NCBI RefSeq assembly: GCF_963678195.1
Contig: NZ_OY782759.1
Coordinates: 992,001-1,056,000 of the forward strand
Source of the DNA: an uncultured Hyphomonas sp.
GTDB taxonomy: Bacteria > Pseudomonadota > Alphaproteobacteria > Caulobacterales > Hyphomonadaceae
Length of the DNA: 64,000 nucleotides
Reading direction: 5' to 3'
The translations under genes were made by a program, and so were the position numbers. Under the pieces are notes generated by a model. That model had not been told where the DNA came from. It was given only the letters and a program-made list of their open reading frames with translations, and ran no database searches. Positions 55,586-64,000 of this stretch are shown one piece after another. The first letter of the stretch is position 1, and each line of letters starts with the position of its first letter.

Positions 55586-55648
55586 CATTCGTTTCCTGAA
55601 ATCGATCCTTGATCGATTTCTACACCTTTGGTGTACCGGAAGCGAATG
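55586..55648 (+). ncRNA. Compact three-way-junction RNA element of unknown identity
   Basis: Read on the plus strand, 55586-55596 pairs with 55638-55648 over 11 bp (one G.U, otherwise Watson-Crick). This stem encloses two perfect hairpins side by side: 55598-55620 (10 bp, CTT loop) and 55621-55635 (6 bp, TTT loop). Only nine of 63 bases are unpaired. On the minus strand the G.U becomes a C.A mismatch, favouring plus-strand transcription, 62 bp behind the UDP-xylose synthase stop. Its right edge touches the 3' CCA of the antisense-oriented tRNA. It could be a 3'-UTR element, small RNA or palindromic repeat. Confidence 0.6.
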
Positions 55649-55723
55649 GTGGGCCCGGCAGGATTTGAACCCGCGACCAAACCGTTATGAGCGGTCCGCT
55701 CTAACCAACTGAGCTACAGGCCC
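55647..55723 (-). tRNA. tRNA-Ile2 (anticodon CAU, lysidine-requiring)
   Basis: A 77-base tRNA with encoded CCA. The acceptor stem is GGGCCTG paired with CGGGCCC (one T.G), the D arm is AGCTC-GGTTA-GAGC, and the T arm contains GGTTCAAATCC. The anticodon loop CTCATAA gives CAU. C4-G69 and C5-G68 and the TTTGGTC variable region match tRNA-Ile2, whose C34 is converted to lysidine by TilS to read AUA, rather than elongator tRNA-Met. It stands alone between the UDP-xylose synthase gene and galE. Confidence 0.9.
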
Positions 55724-55860
55724 ACCGAAGCACCCGTTTAGGCGGGTGATGTGCGCCTTGCAATGGGCCTGATGAATCTCACCGAAATGGGTAACTTCGT
55801 CTTTCCGGAATTGTGGTTAATTCCCTGAAACCGGGCGCGATTCTTGCTAGGTAGGGGACC

Positions 55861-56880
55861 ATGACACGCGTACTTGTGACCGGCGGAGCCGGATATATCG
55901 GATCGCACACCTGTGTGGAGCTTGTCTCGCGCGGGTACGAGCCCGTGATCGTGGACAATTTCGTCAATTCCTCGCCCACGGCGATCGAGCGGATTGGTTT
56001 GCTGACCAATCGGCCGGTGGACTGGTATGAGGCCGATGTGCGCGATACGGCCCGCATCGCCGAGATCATTACGAAGCATGAATGCGAGGCGGTCATCCAT
56101 TTTGCCGGGCTGAAGGCGGTGGGCGAGTCGACCGAGAAACCGCTCGAATATTACAGCGCCAATGTGATGGGCACGCACAGCCTGATCGAGGCGATGCTGG
56201 AAAGCGGTGCCAGCCAGATCGTGTTCTCGTCCAGTGCGACCGTCTATGGCGAGCCGGAGTTCCTGCCTTATACCGAATCCCACCGTCTCCGCCCGACAAA
56301 CCCTTACGGCAACACGAAGCTGACCGCGGAAATGCTGCTGAACGATGTGGCCGGGTCAGGCGCGCTGACCGATGTGGCGATCCTGCGCTATTTCAATCCG
56401 ATCGGCGCACATCCGAGCGGCATGATCGGGGAAGACCCGAACGATATTCCGAACAATCTGATGCCCTATGTGGCACAGGTTGCAGTGGGCCGCCGGCCGC
56501 ACCTCAACGTGTTCGGCAACGACTATGACACGGCCGACGGCACCGGCGTGCGGGATTATCTTCACGTCGTGGACCTTGCCCGCGCCCATGTGCTGGCGCT
56601 CGACCGGTTCAAGCATAGCCACGGGCCCTTTACTGTGAACCTCGGCACCGGCAATGGCTCGTCCGTTCTGGAGGTCGTGCGGGCGTTCGAAGCGGCCTGC
56701 GGCAAGTCCATCGCCATGGAATTCGCGCCGCGGCGGGCAGGCGACATTGCTGCCTTCTGGGCCGATCCGTCGCTCGCCCAGGAACTGCTCGGCTGGCAGG
56801 CGGAACTGACGCTGGAAGACATGTGCCGCGATCAGTGGGCGTGGCAGAGCCAGAATCCCCACGGGTATGAAAACGCCTGA
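55861..56880 (+). CDS. galE: UDP-glucose 4-epimerase GalE
   Basis: A 339-residue SDR-type epimerase interconverting UDP-glucose and UDP-galactose (or their N-acetyl forms). NAD site GGAGYIGSHTCVEL near 7-20, VDNFVNSS near 31-38, HFAGLKAVGES near 81-91, SSSATVYGEPE, and catalytic YGNTKLTAEM (Tyr-x3-Lys) near 146-155; NPIGAHPSG follows. AGGGGA precedes the ATG. It supplies galactose-type donors for the surface polysaccharide. Confidence 0.95.
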   Translation: MTRVLVTGGAGYIGSHTCVELVSRGYEPVIVDNFVNSSPTAIERIGLLTNRPVDWYEADVRDTARIAEIITKHECEAVIHFAGLKAVGESTEKPLEYYSANVMGTHSLIEAMLESGASQIVFSSSATVYGEPEFLPYTESHRLRPTNPYGNTKLTAEMLLNDVAGSGALTDVAILRYFNPIGAHPSGMIGEDPNDIPNNLMPYVAQVAVGRRPHLNVFGNDYDTADGTGVRDYLHVVDLARAHVLALDRFKHSHGPFTVNLGTGNGSSVLEVVRAFEAACGKSIAMEFAPRRAGDIAAFWADPSLAQELLGWQAELTLEDMCRDQWAWQSQNPHGYENA

Positions 56881-56967
56881 TTTGTCGTCGGTCTGAGACA
56901 CAATCGGAACAAGATTGCCTCCCAGAGTGTTCGGTAGAATACTCAGTTACACCAATGGGAGATTCTC

Positions 56968-57768
56968 ATGCGCCGACTTTTGCCCCTTCTGACATCAACT
57001 GCCGCCTTTGCCCTGATCCTGCCCCAGGCGGCCTGCGCGCAGATGCAGGGCCCGGCGCTGGGCCTCACTCAGCAATCGGTGGCGGGTGCTTATCAGGCGC
57101 CGAACTCGATCCAGCCTGAAACCACGCTTTCGATCACTGCGCAGGCGACCGTGAAACGCGAGCCCGACATCGCTTACATCAATGCCGGCGTTCAGGCCGA
57201 AGGTGACACCGCGACAGAGGCTATGGAATCGCAGGCCGAGGCCATGACCAGCGTGTTTGACGCGCTGGAAAAGGCGGGCGTCGCCGAGAAAGACATGCAG
57301 ACGTCCAATTTCTCACTCTGGCCGCGCTACACCTATATCGAGACCAAGCTGAAAGACGGCTCCTCCCATGGGGAGCAGAAGCTGATCGGCTATACGGCCT
57401 CCAACCAGCTGACCATCAAGGTGCGGGACCTCGACAGTCTGGGCACAATGCTCGACAGCCTGGTGAAGGCGGGTGGCAATACGTTCAATGGTCTGAATTT
57501 CGCGCTCGATGACAATACCGAAGTACGTGACGAGGCCCGCCGCGAAGCCATGGCCATGGCCCGTGCCCGGGCAGACCTCTATGCCGAAGCGGCCGGTCTG
57601 CGCGTGCTGCGTATCGTGACAATCAGCGAAAGCGGAAACTACTCGCCTCAACCCATGCCGATGGCGCGTATGGAAGTCATGGCGTCCGACAAGGCGAACA
57701 CACCGATGGCAGGCGGCGAGGTTGGCTACAATGCGACGGTGAACGTGGTCTTCGAACTCGGCCAGTAA
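56968..57768 (+). CDS. Periplasmic SIMPL-domain (DUF541, YggE-like) protein
   Basis: A 266-residue protein with a Sec signal peptide (cleavage near ACAQ, about residue 24) and a SIMPL/DUF541 domain: SITAQATVKREPDIAYINAGV near 50-70, then YTASNQLTIKVRDLDSLG, and VNVVFELGQ at the C-terminus. YggE-type proteins are linked to oxidative-stress tolerance but their biochemistry is not settled. GGGAG precedes the ATG by 6 bp. Converges with kdsD, 18 bp apart. Confidence 0.87.
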   Translation: MRRLLPLLTSTAAFALILPQAACAQMQGPALGLTQQSVAGAYQAPNSIQPETTLSITAQATVKREPDIAYINAGVQAEGDTATEAMESQAEAMTSVFDALEKAGVAEKDMQTSNFSLWPRYTYIETKLKDGSSHGEQKLIGYTASNQLTIKVRDLDSLGTMLDSLVKAGGNTFNGLNFALDDNTEVRDEARREAMAMARARADLYAEAAGLRVLRIVTISESGNYSPQPMPMARMEVMASDKANTPMAGGEVGYNATVNVVFELGQ

Positions 57769-57786
57769 GCCTCTGAGCAAGCCGGA

Positions 57787-58749
57787 TCAGACATAGCCTT
57801 CGGCAAGCAGGTCCTTCATATCGATGATGCCGACCGGCTTGCCGTCGACTGTGACGAAGGCGTTCGAGATCCGCTGTTCGGTGAATGTCTTGATGACCGC
57901 CGACATGCGGTCGTCCGGGCCAAGGGATTTCGGATCAGCCGTCATGATATCGGCAGCCGTGCCCGTCAGCTTGCCGGCGAGCATCGCACGGCGCAGGTCG
58001 CCATCGGTGACCATGCCGGTCAGCCGGCCGTCTTCGTCGGTCACGCCGACGCAGCCCTTGCGGCCTTCGGAGACAGCCAGGATCACGTCCCGGACATCGG
58101 CAGAGGCGCTGATGATCGGCATATGATCCGTTTTGGTCTCGATATAGTCGCCTGCAGTCTGCAGGGAGCGACCCAGTTTGCCGCCCGGATGGCGGAAGCC
58201 AAACTCCTCCCGCGAGAAGCCGCGGCGCGCCATCAGCACGATGGTCAGCGCATCGCCAAGTGCCAGTGCCATGGTGGTGGATGAGGTCGGCGCCAGGCCA
58301 TTCGGGCACGCTTCGGCCACAACCGGCATTTCCAGAAGCACGTCAGACGCCCTGCCCAGTGTCGATTCGGCCGAGCGTGTCATGCCGATCAGCGGGATGT
58401 TGTTGCCTTTGCAAAACCGCAGCAGGTCCACCAGTTCGCGGCTTTCGCCGGAATAGGAAATCGCGATCACGACAGAGCCCGGCACGACCATGCCGAGGTC
58501 GCCATGGCTGGCTTCGGTCGGGTGCAGGAAGAAGCTTGGCGTGCCGGTCGAGGCGAGGCTGGCGGCAATCTTCTGGCCGATATGACCCGATTTGCCGACG
58601 CCCGCGACAATCACATGCCGATCGGTCGCCATGATCCGGTCCGCCGCTTCGGCGATGGACGGTCCGATACTGGCTTCCAGCTGCTCAAGCGCGTCTCGCT
58701 CGATGCGGATCGTGTTGCGGGCGAGGTCTAGGTCAGATTCATTGGCCAC
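57787..58749 (-). CDS. kdsD: Arabinose-5-phosphate isomerase KdsD (KpsF/GutQ family)
   Basis: A 320-residue enzyme converting ribulose 5-phosphate to arabinose 5-phosphate, first committed step to Kdo. An N-terminal SIS domain (about 30-180; VAGVGKSGHIGQKIAASLAS and AISYSGESREL) is followed by two CBS domains (about 205-320; GVTDEDGRLTGMVTDGDLR). The GTG at 58749 has GGAG 8 bp upstream and gives the normal family length; the open frame continues to 58881 but the extra 44 residues look spurious. 58 bp after the D,D-carboxypeptidase gene. Confidence 0.92.
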   Translation of the reverse strand: MANESDLDLARNTIRIERDALEQLEASIGPSIAEAADRIMATDRHVIVAGVGKSGHIGQKIAASLASTGTPSFFLHPTEASHGDLGMVVPGSVVIAISYSGESRELVDLLRFCKGNNIPLIGMTRSAESTLGRASDVLLEMPVVAEACPNGLAPTSSTTMALALGDALTIVLMARRGFSREEFGFRHPGGKLGRSLQTAGDYIETKTDHMPIISASADVRDVILAVSEGRKGCVGVTDEDGRLTGMVTDGDLRRAMLAGKLTGTAADIMTADPKSLGPDDRMSAVIKTFTEQRISNAFVTVDGKPVGIIDMKDLLAEGYV

Positions 58750-58807
58750 GGGCGCTGCTCCTGCGGGATCGCGCGTGTTGTCCGGCAAGCCGGGCGTGGT
58801 GACAACC

Positions 58808-60007
58808 CTACTTGGCCAGTTGGCGGCGGCGATACTCATCTGGCGAGAAGGTGGGCTCTTCGACAGCCGGCGCTTCCGCAAAGTAACGTCCGATCGATGT
58901 CTTCTCAGGATCTATCGGCGTAACGGTCTCAGACGGTGCCGGTTCGGTCTCGGCGATCAGAACCGGTGCGTTCAGGACCTGTGGTGCGGGCGTATCGTCT
59001 GCATCGCCCTGTGCCGACGCTGTGTTGTCATTGGCGGCCATCTGTTTCGCTTCAGCCGCTTCCGTGGCGAGGATCACAGAGAGCGGTTTACCGTTCAGCA
59101 TCGGCTCGGCCGCGGCTTCCGGGCTCAGCGGTTCATCCAGCATGGCGAAGGCAAGGCGGCTCCGCAGGGCCGGATCGTCGGCGGGAAGTGTGTAAGAGCT
59201 GAAGGCGGCTTCGATCAGGGCTTCGACATGACGGTCACGCGCACGGGCCGTCGTGCCGCCAAGCATCACAGCGATGATCCGGTGGCCGTCGCGCTTGGCG
59301 GAGGCCATCAGGTTGAAGCCCGAGGCGCGGGTGTAGCCGGTCTTGATGCCGTCTACGCCATCCACATCGCCAAGAAGATTGTTGTGGTTCTTGTATGTCT
59401 TGCGGCCCCAGGAGAACTGCTCGGTCGCGAAATAGTGATAATAGTCCGCATGATCGGTCAGCATGGCCTCGGCCAGGACGGCCATATCGCGCGCTGTGGT
59501 CAGCTGCCGTGTATCGGGCAGGCCGGACGCATTCACGAAGCGAGTGTTTTCCAGGCCCAGCGACTTGGCCTTCACGGTCATAAGCTGGGCGAACCGGCGT
59601 TCGGTGCCCCCAAGACGTTCCGCGACCACGACAGCGACGTCGTTTGCGGACTTGGTCACAAGGGCACCAATCGCGTCACGCACAGTGATGGTGGAGCCGG
59701 TCCGCAGTTTGAGGTTCGACGGGGCCTGTGCCGCAGCGAAACGGGATACGGTCATCCGTTCGCCGAGCGAGACCTCACCGCTCTTTAGGGCATCAAACAG
59801 CATGTAGAGGGTCATGACCTTGGTCAGCGAGGCCGGGTAACGCGGCTCATCGGCGTGCCGGTCGTGGAGTACCTCCTGCGTGTCGGCATCAATTACGATT
59901 GCAGCGTATTTTTCTGCCTGGGCAGCGCCTCCGCCGATTGCCATGACCGACAGGACGGCCGCAGCAAGGGTGACTCGGGTCAGGGCTGCGAGTGCGCGCA
60001 GGAACAT
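58808..60007 (-). CDS. D-alanyl-D-alanine carboxypeptidase (PBP5/6-type, peptidase S11)
   Basis: A 399-residue periplasmic penicillin-binding protein that trims the pentapeptide of peptidoglycan. Sec signal peptide ending near AAQA (about 31). Active-site motifs: SLTK at 60-63, SAN in KSANDVAVV near 118-120, and KTG in GIKTGYTRAS near 224. After the catalytic domain (to about 290) the C-terminal 110 residues are Pro/Thr/Glu-rich and end YRRRQLAK, with no clear amphipathic anchor as in E. coli PBP5, so membrane attachment is uncertain. Confidence 0.92.
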   Translation of the reverse strand: MFLRALAALTRVTLAAAVLSVMAIGGGAAQAEKYAAIVIDADTQEVLHDRHADEPRYPASLTKVMTLYMLFDALKSGEVSLGERMTVSRFAAAQAPSNLKLRTGSTITVRDAIGALVTKSANDVAVVVAERLGGTERRFAQLMTVKAKSLGLENTRFVNASGLPDTRQLTTARDMAVLAEAMLTDHADYYHYFATEQFSWGRKTYKNHNNLLGDVDGVDGIKTGYTRASGFNLMASAKRDGHRIIAVMLGGTTARARDRHVEALIEAAFSSYTLPADDPALRSRLAFAMLDEPLSPEAAAEPMLNGKPLSVILATEAAEAKQMAANDNTASAQGDADDTPAPQVLNAPVLIAETEPAPSETVTPIDPEKTSIGRYFAEAPAVEEPTFSPDEYRRRQLAK

Positions 60008-60173
60008 TCAGGTCTCCCGAATTGTTAACCCCGGCCTCCCGAGGTTTAACTTAGAATCGTGCAAATCCCTTGACCACACCTTAACGGCACAAGGTGGGCC
60101 GGATTGCGCAATCGTAACAAAACCGATGCAAAAAACGTGCAGGCTGCCTTATGTTGCAGCGCACAAAAATATA

Positions 60174-60202
60174 TTGCGATCGCGAAGAAAAAGCGCTATA
60201 TG
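60174..60202 (+). promoter_or_regulatory. Sigma-70-type promoter for the phasin gene
   Basis: TTGCGA (60174-60179) and TATATG (60197-60202) are separated by 17 bp, ahead of the phasin start at 60254. Two TGC/GCA dyads lie upstream: the perfect palindrome GATTGCGCAATC at 60102-60113 and TGC-AGC-GCA at 60155-60163, resembling the TGC-Nx-GCA binding sites of PhaR-type regulators of polyhydroxyalkanoate granule genes. Confidence 0.5.
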
Positions 60203-60253
60203 TTTTCGTAGGGTAAGCGCAGGGTAGTACAAGTTAGTACAAAGGAATGATCG

Positions 60254-60679
60254 ATGACGAAGGCAAAGACCGCTGGCACCGCAAAACGCGCAAAAGCTGA
60301 AGCGAGTGCAGCGATGGACACCACCACCAAGATGCTCGACGAGAGCATGGGACAATTTTCCGGTTTCGCTGGCAAATTCGGCGAATATGCCGAGTCCGGC
60401 CTGAAAGCTTTCAGCGAACGCACCGCCGCATCGACCGATATGGCGCGCGAACTGGGCAGCCGGAACATGGACTTCTTCACCAAGTCGCTGGAGCAGGGCG
60501 TTGAAGCCACGCAGGCGATCACGTCCGCAAAAGACGTCCGCGAAGTCATGGAAATCCAGGCCGGATTTGCGAAAAACATGTTTTCCGCGTATACGAAAGA
60601 AATGAATGCGCAGGCAGAACTTTGCATGTCTGCATGGCGCAGCGCCGCCAAGCCGTTCATGGCCTTCGGCGCAAAATAA
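60254..60679 (+). CDS. Phasin family protein
   Basis: A 141-residue phasin that coats polyhydroxyalkanoate granules. After a Lys/Ala-rich N-terminus (about 1-20) the protein is one long amphipathic helix-rich domain: GQFSGFAGKFGEYAESGLKA, SRNMDFFTKSLEQGVEATQA, FAKNMFSAYTKEMNAQAEL, typical of the family. AAAGGAA 8 bp before the ATG. It stands alone between a sigma-70-type promoter and a strong intrinsic terminator. Confidence 0.92.
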   Translation: MTKAKTAGTAKRAKAEASAAMDTTTKMLDESMGQFSGFAGKFGEYAESGLKAFSERTAASTDMARELGSRNMDFFTKSLEQGVEATQAITSAKDVREVMEIQAGFAKNMFSAYTKEMNAQAELCMSAWRSAAKPFMAFGAK

Positions 60680-60730
60680 GCTTCTCGGATCGGGCCATAT
60701 GGCCTGATTGTAGAGTGCAGTAGACTGGAA

Positions 60731-60764
60731 AGAGCCGGACCTGATTGGTCCGGTTCTTTTGTTC
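60731..60764 (+). terminator. Intrinsic terminator of the phasin gene
   Basis: A stem of 11 bp including one G.T pair (AGAGCCGGACC with GGTCCGGTTCT, loop TGATT) is followed by TTTGTT. It lies 52 bp behind the phasin stop and is the clearest intrinsic terminator in the window. Confidence 0.85.
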
Positions 60765-60840
60765 CGGAAACAGGTTTCTGGCTGATCCTGCCGTTAAAAT
60801 CAGGATTGGCGGTGCCAAAACAAAACGGTTAGATGCGCTC

Positions 60841-61251
60841 ATGTCACGACTGCCTGATCTGATTGAGTTTTCGGCGCTGAAGCGTCCTTCGCGGCCGAAC
60901 AATTGTCTGGTTGCGCCAGATGGTTTTGCCGGTCTCTCCACCCCCGATGAAACGACCCCGGTGTTCGACAAGCCGCCCAAGCGCGTGTTCGATATCGTGA
61001 TGGACCTGGTGCTGGAGCGCGTGGAATGGCGGTTGAGGGCCTCTGACCCCGATACGCTGCGGATTTCCTTCATCGCGGTCACGCCCCTGATGAAATTCAA
61101 GGACGATGTCTATGTTCAGGCCCTGCCTGTGGACGGGGCGGCTGACCGTTCCGGGCTGGCCGTCTATTCCGCATCCCGCATCGGCTATTCCGATCTCGGA
61201 ACCAATGCCAAACGGGTGAAGGAACTACTCGATTTGATAGGTACCCGTTGA
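60841..61251 (+). CDS. Soluble DUF1499 family protein
   Basis: A 136-residue protein consisting of a DUF1499 domain with no membrane segments: NCLVAPDGF near 21-29, a central VYVQALP segment, and YSDLGTNAKRVKELL at the end, matching the C-terminal domain of the membrane form at 113-979. Function unknown. The ATG at 60841 lacks a clear ribosome site; the frame extends to 60745 but that part overlaps the phasin terminator, so the shorter start is kept. Upstream of clpS by 86 bp. Confidence 0.78.
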   Translation: MSRLPDLIEFSALKRPSRPNNCLVAPDGFAGLSTPDETTPVFDKPPKRVFDIVMDLVLERVEWRLRASDPDTLRISFIAVTPLMKFKDDVYVQALPVDGAADRSGLAVYSASRIGYSDLGTNAKRVKELLDLIGTR

Positions 61252-61337
61252 GCACGCATGCCCTAAAAGCAGGCAGATTATGATTTAGCCGCGTCTCATG
61301 TCTTCAATCTGGCCCTGAACCGTATATCTTAAGATTC

Positions 61338-61718
61338 ATGAGCAAGGGCATTCCGCATTTCCGAATGAACGATCCTGACCCGCCGGCACCTCCTGGCGAC
61401 GGTGGCACTGGCGATGACGGGATCGAGTATGGCCTGTCCACACAAACCCGTGTGCGGACCAAGAAGCCCTCGCTCTATCGCGTGCTGTTGCTCAATGATG
61501 ACTACACGCCGATGGAATTCGTCGTGTTCATTCTGGAACGGTTTTTCAACCGCTCGCGTGAGCAGGCGACCCGCATCATGCTTCACGTACATCAGAAGGG
61601 TGTCGGACTGTGCGGGGTCTACACATATGAGGTGGCCGAAACAAAGGTTGCCCAGGTGCTTGACCTTGCGAAGCGGCACGAACACCCTCTCCAATGTGTC
61701 ATGGAGAAAGACGACTAG
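61338..61718 (+). CDS. clpS: ClpAP adaptor protein ClpS
   Basis: A 126-residue N-degron adaptor that delivers proteins with bulky hydrophobic N-termini to ClpAP. The folded core starts near residue 42: [17 protein letters not shown], where NDDYTP and Met53 line the N-degron pocket, then [20 protein letters not shown] with the ClpA-contacting surface. The first 40 residues are a Pro/Gly/Asp-rich flexible arm, longer than in E. coli. Followed after 26 bp by clpA. Confidence 0.95.
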   Translation: MSKGIPHFRMNDPDPPAPPGDGGTGDDGIEYGLSTQTRVRTKKPSLYRVLLLNDDYTPMEFVVFILERFFNRSREQATRIMLHVHQKGVGLCGVYTYEVAETKVAQVLDLAKRHEHPLQCVMEKDD

Positions 61719-61744
61719 ACCTCTAACCCCGGAAGGCTTCCACA

Positions 61745-64000
61745 TTGCCACGCTTGTCCCCATCCTTGGAAACGGCTCTTGAAAAGGCCCTCACACTGGC
61801 CTCCGAACGGGAGCATGAGTATGCAACACTTGAGCATCTCCTGCTGGCCCTGACAGAGGATGAGCACGCCAGGGAAGTTATGGGGGCCTGCAAGGTCGAT
61901 ATAGAAGTCCTGTCTTCAGAGCTCGTCCGGTACATTGATGAAGAGCTGACCAGCCTGATCGTCGAAGATGGCGAAGGCCGCGTCCAGCCGACCGCCGCTT
62001 TCCAGCGGGTGGTGCAGCGTGCCATCCTGCATGTCGAAAGCTCCGGCCGGGATGAAGTGACCGGTGCGAACGTCCTGGTCTCCATCTTTTCCGAGCGCGA
62101 AAGCCACGCTGCCTACTTCCTGCAGGAGCAGGACATGACCCGCTATGACGCGGTCAACTTCATCTCGCATGGTGTCGCCAAACAGCCGGGCATGTCACGC
62201 CCGTCCAGCCCGCGCGGTGCGGAGCCTGCAGAAGAAGAGGCCGTGAAGCAGGGGCACGAGGCGCTCGATGCCTATTGCGTGGACCTCAATGCCAAGGCCC
62301 GTGCCGGCAAGATCGATCCGCTCATCGGCCGTGACATGGAAATCAACCGCTGCATCGAAGTGCTTTGCCGCCGGAACAAGAACAACCCGATCCTCGTGGG
62401 TGACCCCGGGGTCGGTAAAACGGCGATCGCTGAAGGCCTGGCCAAGAAGATCGTCGATGGCGAAGCGCCCGAGATTCTCGACGAGGCCATCATCTGGTCG
62501 CTCGACATGGGCGCCCTGCTGGCAGGTACGCGCTACCGCGGCGACTTCGAGGAACGCCTGAAGTCGGTGATGAAGGAACTGGAACAGCAGGACAAAGCGA
62601 TCCTGTTCATTGACGAGATCCATACGATCATCGGCGCCGGGGCGACCTCCGGCGGCGCGATGGATGCATCGAACCTGCTGAAGCCTGCCCTGCAAAGCGG
62701 TGGTCTGCGCTGCATGGGCTCGACCACGTTCAAGGAATACAAGCAGCACTTCGAGAAGGACCGGGCCCTGTCCCGCCGTTTCCGCAAGATCGACGTGGTG
62801 GAACCGACTGTGGCGGACGCTATCAAGATCCTGACCGGGCTGAAGTCCCGCTTCGAGGATTTCCACGGCCTTCGCTATACGAATGATGCCATCAAATCGG
62901 CTGTCGAACTGTCCGATCGCTACATCACCGACCGCAAATTGCCGGACAAGGCGATCGATGTGGTCGATGAAGCTGGTGCGGCCCAGTGGCTGCTGCCGTC
63001 GAGCAAGCGCAAGAAGACCGTCGGCGTACGTGATGTCGAGGCCGTCGTGGCCAAGATCGCCCGCATTCCCCCGAAACAGGTGTCGACCGACGACGCCGAA
63101 GCGCTCCGCTCGCTCGAATCCGACCTCAAGCGCGTGGTCTATGGTCAGGATGAAGCCATTGAGGCGCTGTCTGCCTCGATCAAGCTGGCCCGTGCCGGTC
63201 TGCGTGAACCGAACAAGCCGATTGGCTCCTACTTGTTCGCCGGCCCGACAGGTGTCGGCAAGACCGAAGTGGCCAAACAGCTCGCCTCCATCATGGGCGT
63301 CGAGATGCTGCGCTTCGACATGTCGGAATACATGGAGCGGCACACCGTTTCCCGCCTGATCGGCGCGCCTCCGGGCTATGTGGGTTATGATGAAGGCGGC
63401 CTGCTGACCGATGGCATCGACCAGCATCCGCACTGCGTGCTGCTGCTCGACGAGATCGAGAAGGCTCACCCGGACCTGTTCAACATCCTGCTGCAGGTGA
63501 TGGACAATGGCTCGCTGACCGATGCCAACGGCCGCAAGGTCGACTTCCGCAACGTGGTTGTCATCATGACGACCAATGCGGGCGCATCGGACGCCGCGAA
63601 GAATGCCATCGGCTTCGGCGCCGGCAAGAAGGACGACGAGCAGGACGAGGCCATCAAGCGCCTGTTCACGCCGGAATTCCGCAACCGCCTCGACTCCATC
63701 ATCACATTCGGTGGCCTGACACCCGAGATCATCGACCGCGTGGTCGAGAAGTTCATCCTGCAGCTGGAAGTTCAGCTGGAAGACCGCAACGTCTCGATCG
63801 AGATTTCCAAGCCGGCCCGCGACTGGCTGGCCAAGCGCGGTTTCGACGCCGACATGGGCGCCCGGCCGCTGGCCCGGACGATCCAGGAGCACGTCAAAAA
63901 GCCGATGGCGGAGGAACTCCTCTTCGGCGAGCTGCAGAAGGGCGGTGTGGTCCATATCGACATCGACAAGGACGACGATAGCAAGCTGGCCTTCAGATAC
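61745..64000 (+). CDS. clpA: ATP-dependent Clp protease ATP-binding subunit ClpA (3' end cut by the window)
   Basis: 752 codons are visible and the frame is open at the window edge; the family is about 770 residues. The start is a TTG at 61745: it gives [12 protein letters not shown], the alphaproteobacterial N-terminus, with GGAAGG 8 bp upstream. The N-domain (to about 140) is followed by the first AAA+ module (GDPGVGKT, then [13 protein letters not shown]) and the second (GPTGVGKT, then [21 protein letters not shown]). It unfolds substrates and feeds them to ClpP. Co-transcribed with clpS. Confidence 0.96.
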   Translation, partial: MPRLSPSLETALEKALTLASEREHEYATLEHLLLALTEDEHAREVMGACKVDIEVLSSELVRYIDEELTSLIVEDGEGRVQPTAAFQRVVQRAILHVESSGRDEVTGANVLVSIFSERESHAAYFLQEQDMTRYDAVNFISHGVAKQPGMSRPSSPRGAEPAEEEAVKQGHEALDAYCVDLNAKARAGKIDPLIGRDMEINRCIEVLCRRNKNNPILVGDPGVGKTAIAEGLAKKIVDGEAPEILDEAIIWSLDMGALLAGTRYRGDFEERLKSVMKELEQQDKAILFIDEIHTIIGAGATSGGAMDASNLLKPALQSGGLRCMGSTTFKEYKQHFEKDRALSRRFRKIDVVEPTVADAIKILTGLKSRFEDFHGLRYTNDAIKSAVELSDRYITDRKLPDKAIDVVDEAGAAQWLLPSSKRKKTVGVRDVEAVVAKIARIPPKQVSTDDAEALRSLESDLKRVVYGQDEAIEALSASIKLARAGLREPNKPIGSYLFAGPTGVGKTEVAKQLASIMGVEMLRFDMSEYMERHTVSRLIGAPPGYVGYDEGGLLTDGIDQHPHCVLLLDEIEKAHPDLFNILLQVMDNGSLTDANGRKVDFRNVVVIMTTNAGASDAAKNAIGFGAGKKDDEQDEAIKRLFTPEFRNRLDSIITFGGLTPEIIDRVVEKFILQLEVQLEDRNVSIEISKPARDWLAKRGFDADMGARPLARTIQEHVKKPMAEELLFGELQKGGVVHIDIDKDDDSKLAFRY

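Noticed and set aside
62195-63955. 586-codon open frame antisense to clpA
   Set aside because: Long antisense frames are expected opposite high-G+C genes with strong third-position bias; composition is His/Arg/Gly-rich and clpA is certain.

Overview
The window is 64 kb of high-G+C DNA (about 60% by eye) from an alphaproteobacterium. Family-level placement is inference. It rests on a fused CysN/CysC, an alphaproteobacterial-style ClpS-ClpA pair, a phasin, an N-extended ClpS, two DUF1499 proteins and a DUF2793 protein, which together look most like the marine, budding Hyphomonadaceae group. There are no rRNA genes, CRISPR arrays, insertion sequences or complete prophage. One tRNA gene is present.

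Layout. 0.1-6.4 kb: a membrane DUF1499 protein, an oppB-oppC-hydrolase operon without its binding protein or ATPases, a DUF442-type phosphatase/sulfurtransferase-like protein, an ATP-grasp-like protein and a metallo-beta-lactamase-fold hydrolase. 6.4-18.1 kb (all minus strand): an AceE-like E1 enzyme behind a perfect 20-bp palindrome, a dienoyl-CoA-isomerase-type crotonase, gpsA, a thiolase-like protein, a Baeyer-Villiger-type monooxygenase with an altered fingerprint, a mannose-1-phosphate guanylyltransferase, and cysD-cysNC, which makes PAPS. 18.4-24.3 kb (plus strand): glmS, an unfamiliar nucleotidyltransferase-fold protein, and a lipoprotein subtilisin that looks like an autotransporter, overlapping a small lipoprotein gene. 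24.3-27.8 kb (minus): ahcY-purU-metK, the S-adenosylmethionine cycle, behind a leader containing a terminator-like hairpin.

28.1-53.5 kb is a large surface-polysaccharide locus. It holds a WbpE-like aminotransferase, the dTDP-rhamnose genes (rfbC separated from rfbBDA), an ABC-2 exporter pair (Wzm/Wzt-like), GT2 and GT4 glycosyltransferases, a paralogous family of DPD-type glycosyltransferases, a pyruvyltransferase, methyltransferases, and two sulfotransferase-type proteins. Several proteins are fusions: WbsX-GT4-GT2, glycosyltransferase-sulfotransferase-coiled coil, and glycosyltransferase-methyltransferase. With cysD/cysNC, manC-like, glmS, the UDP-xylose synthase, galE and kdsD nearby, the most economical reading is an ABC-exported, sulfated, possibly pyruvylated, rhamnose-containing surface glycan. 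Parts of this locus (around 41.8-43 kb and 49.2-49.5 kb) are visibly A+T-richer than the rest, which suggests acquisition or diversification.

53.6-64 kb returns to core genes: phhA, a UDP-xylose synthase, tRNA-Ile2(CAU), galE, a SIMPL protein, kdsD, a D,D-carboxypeptidase, a phasin with promoter and terminator, a second DUF1499 protein, clpS, and clpA running off the end. Between the UDP-xylose synthase gene and the tRNA is a striking unannotated element: a 63-nt, almost completely base-paired three-way junction.
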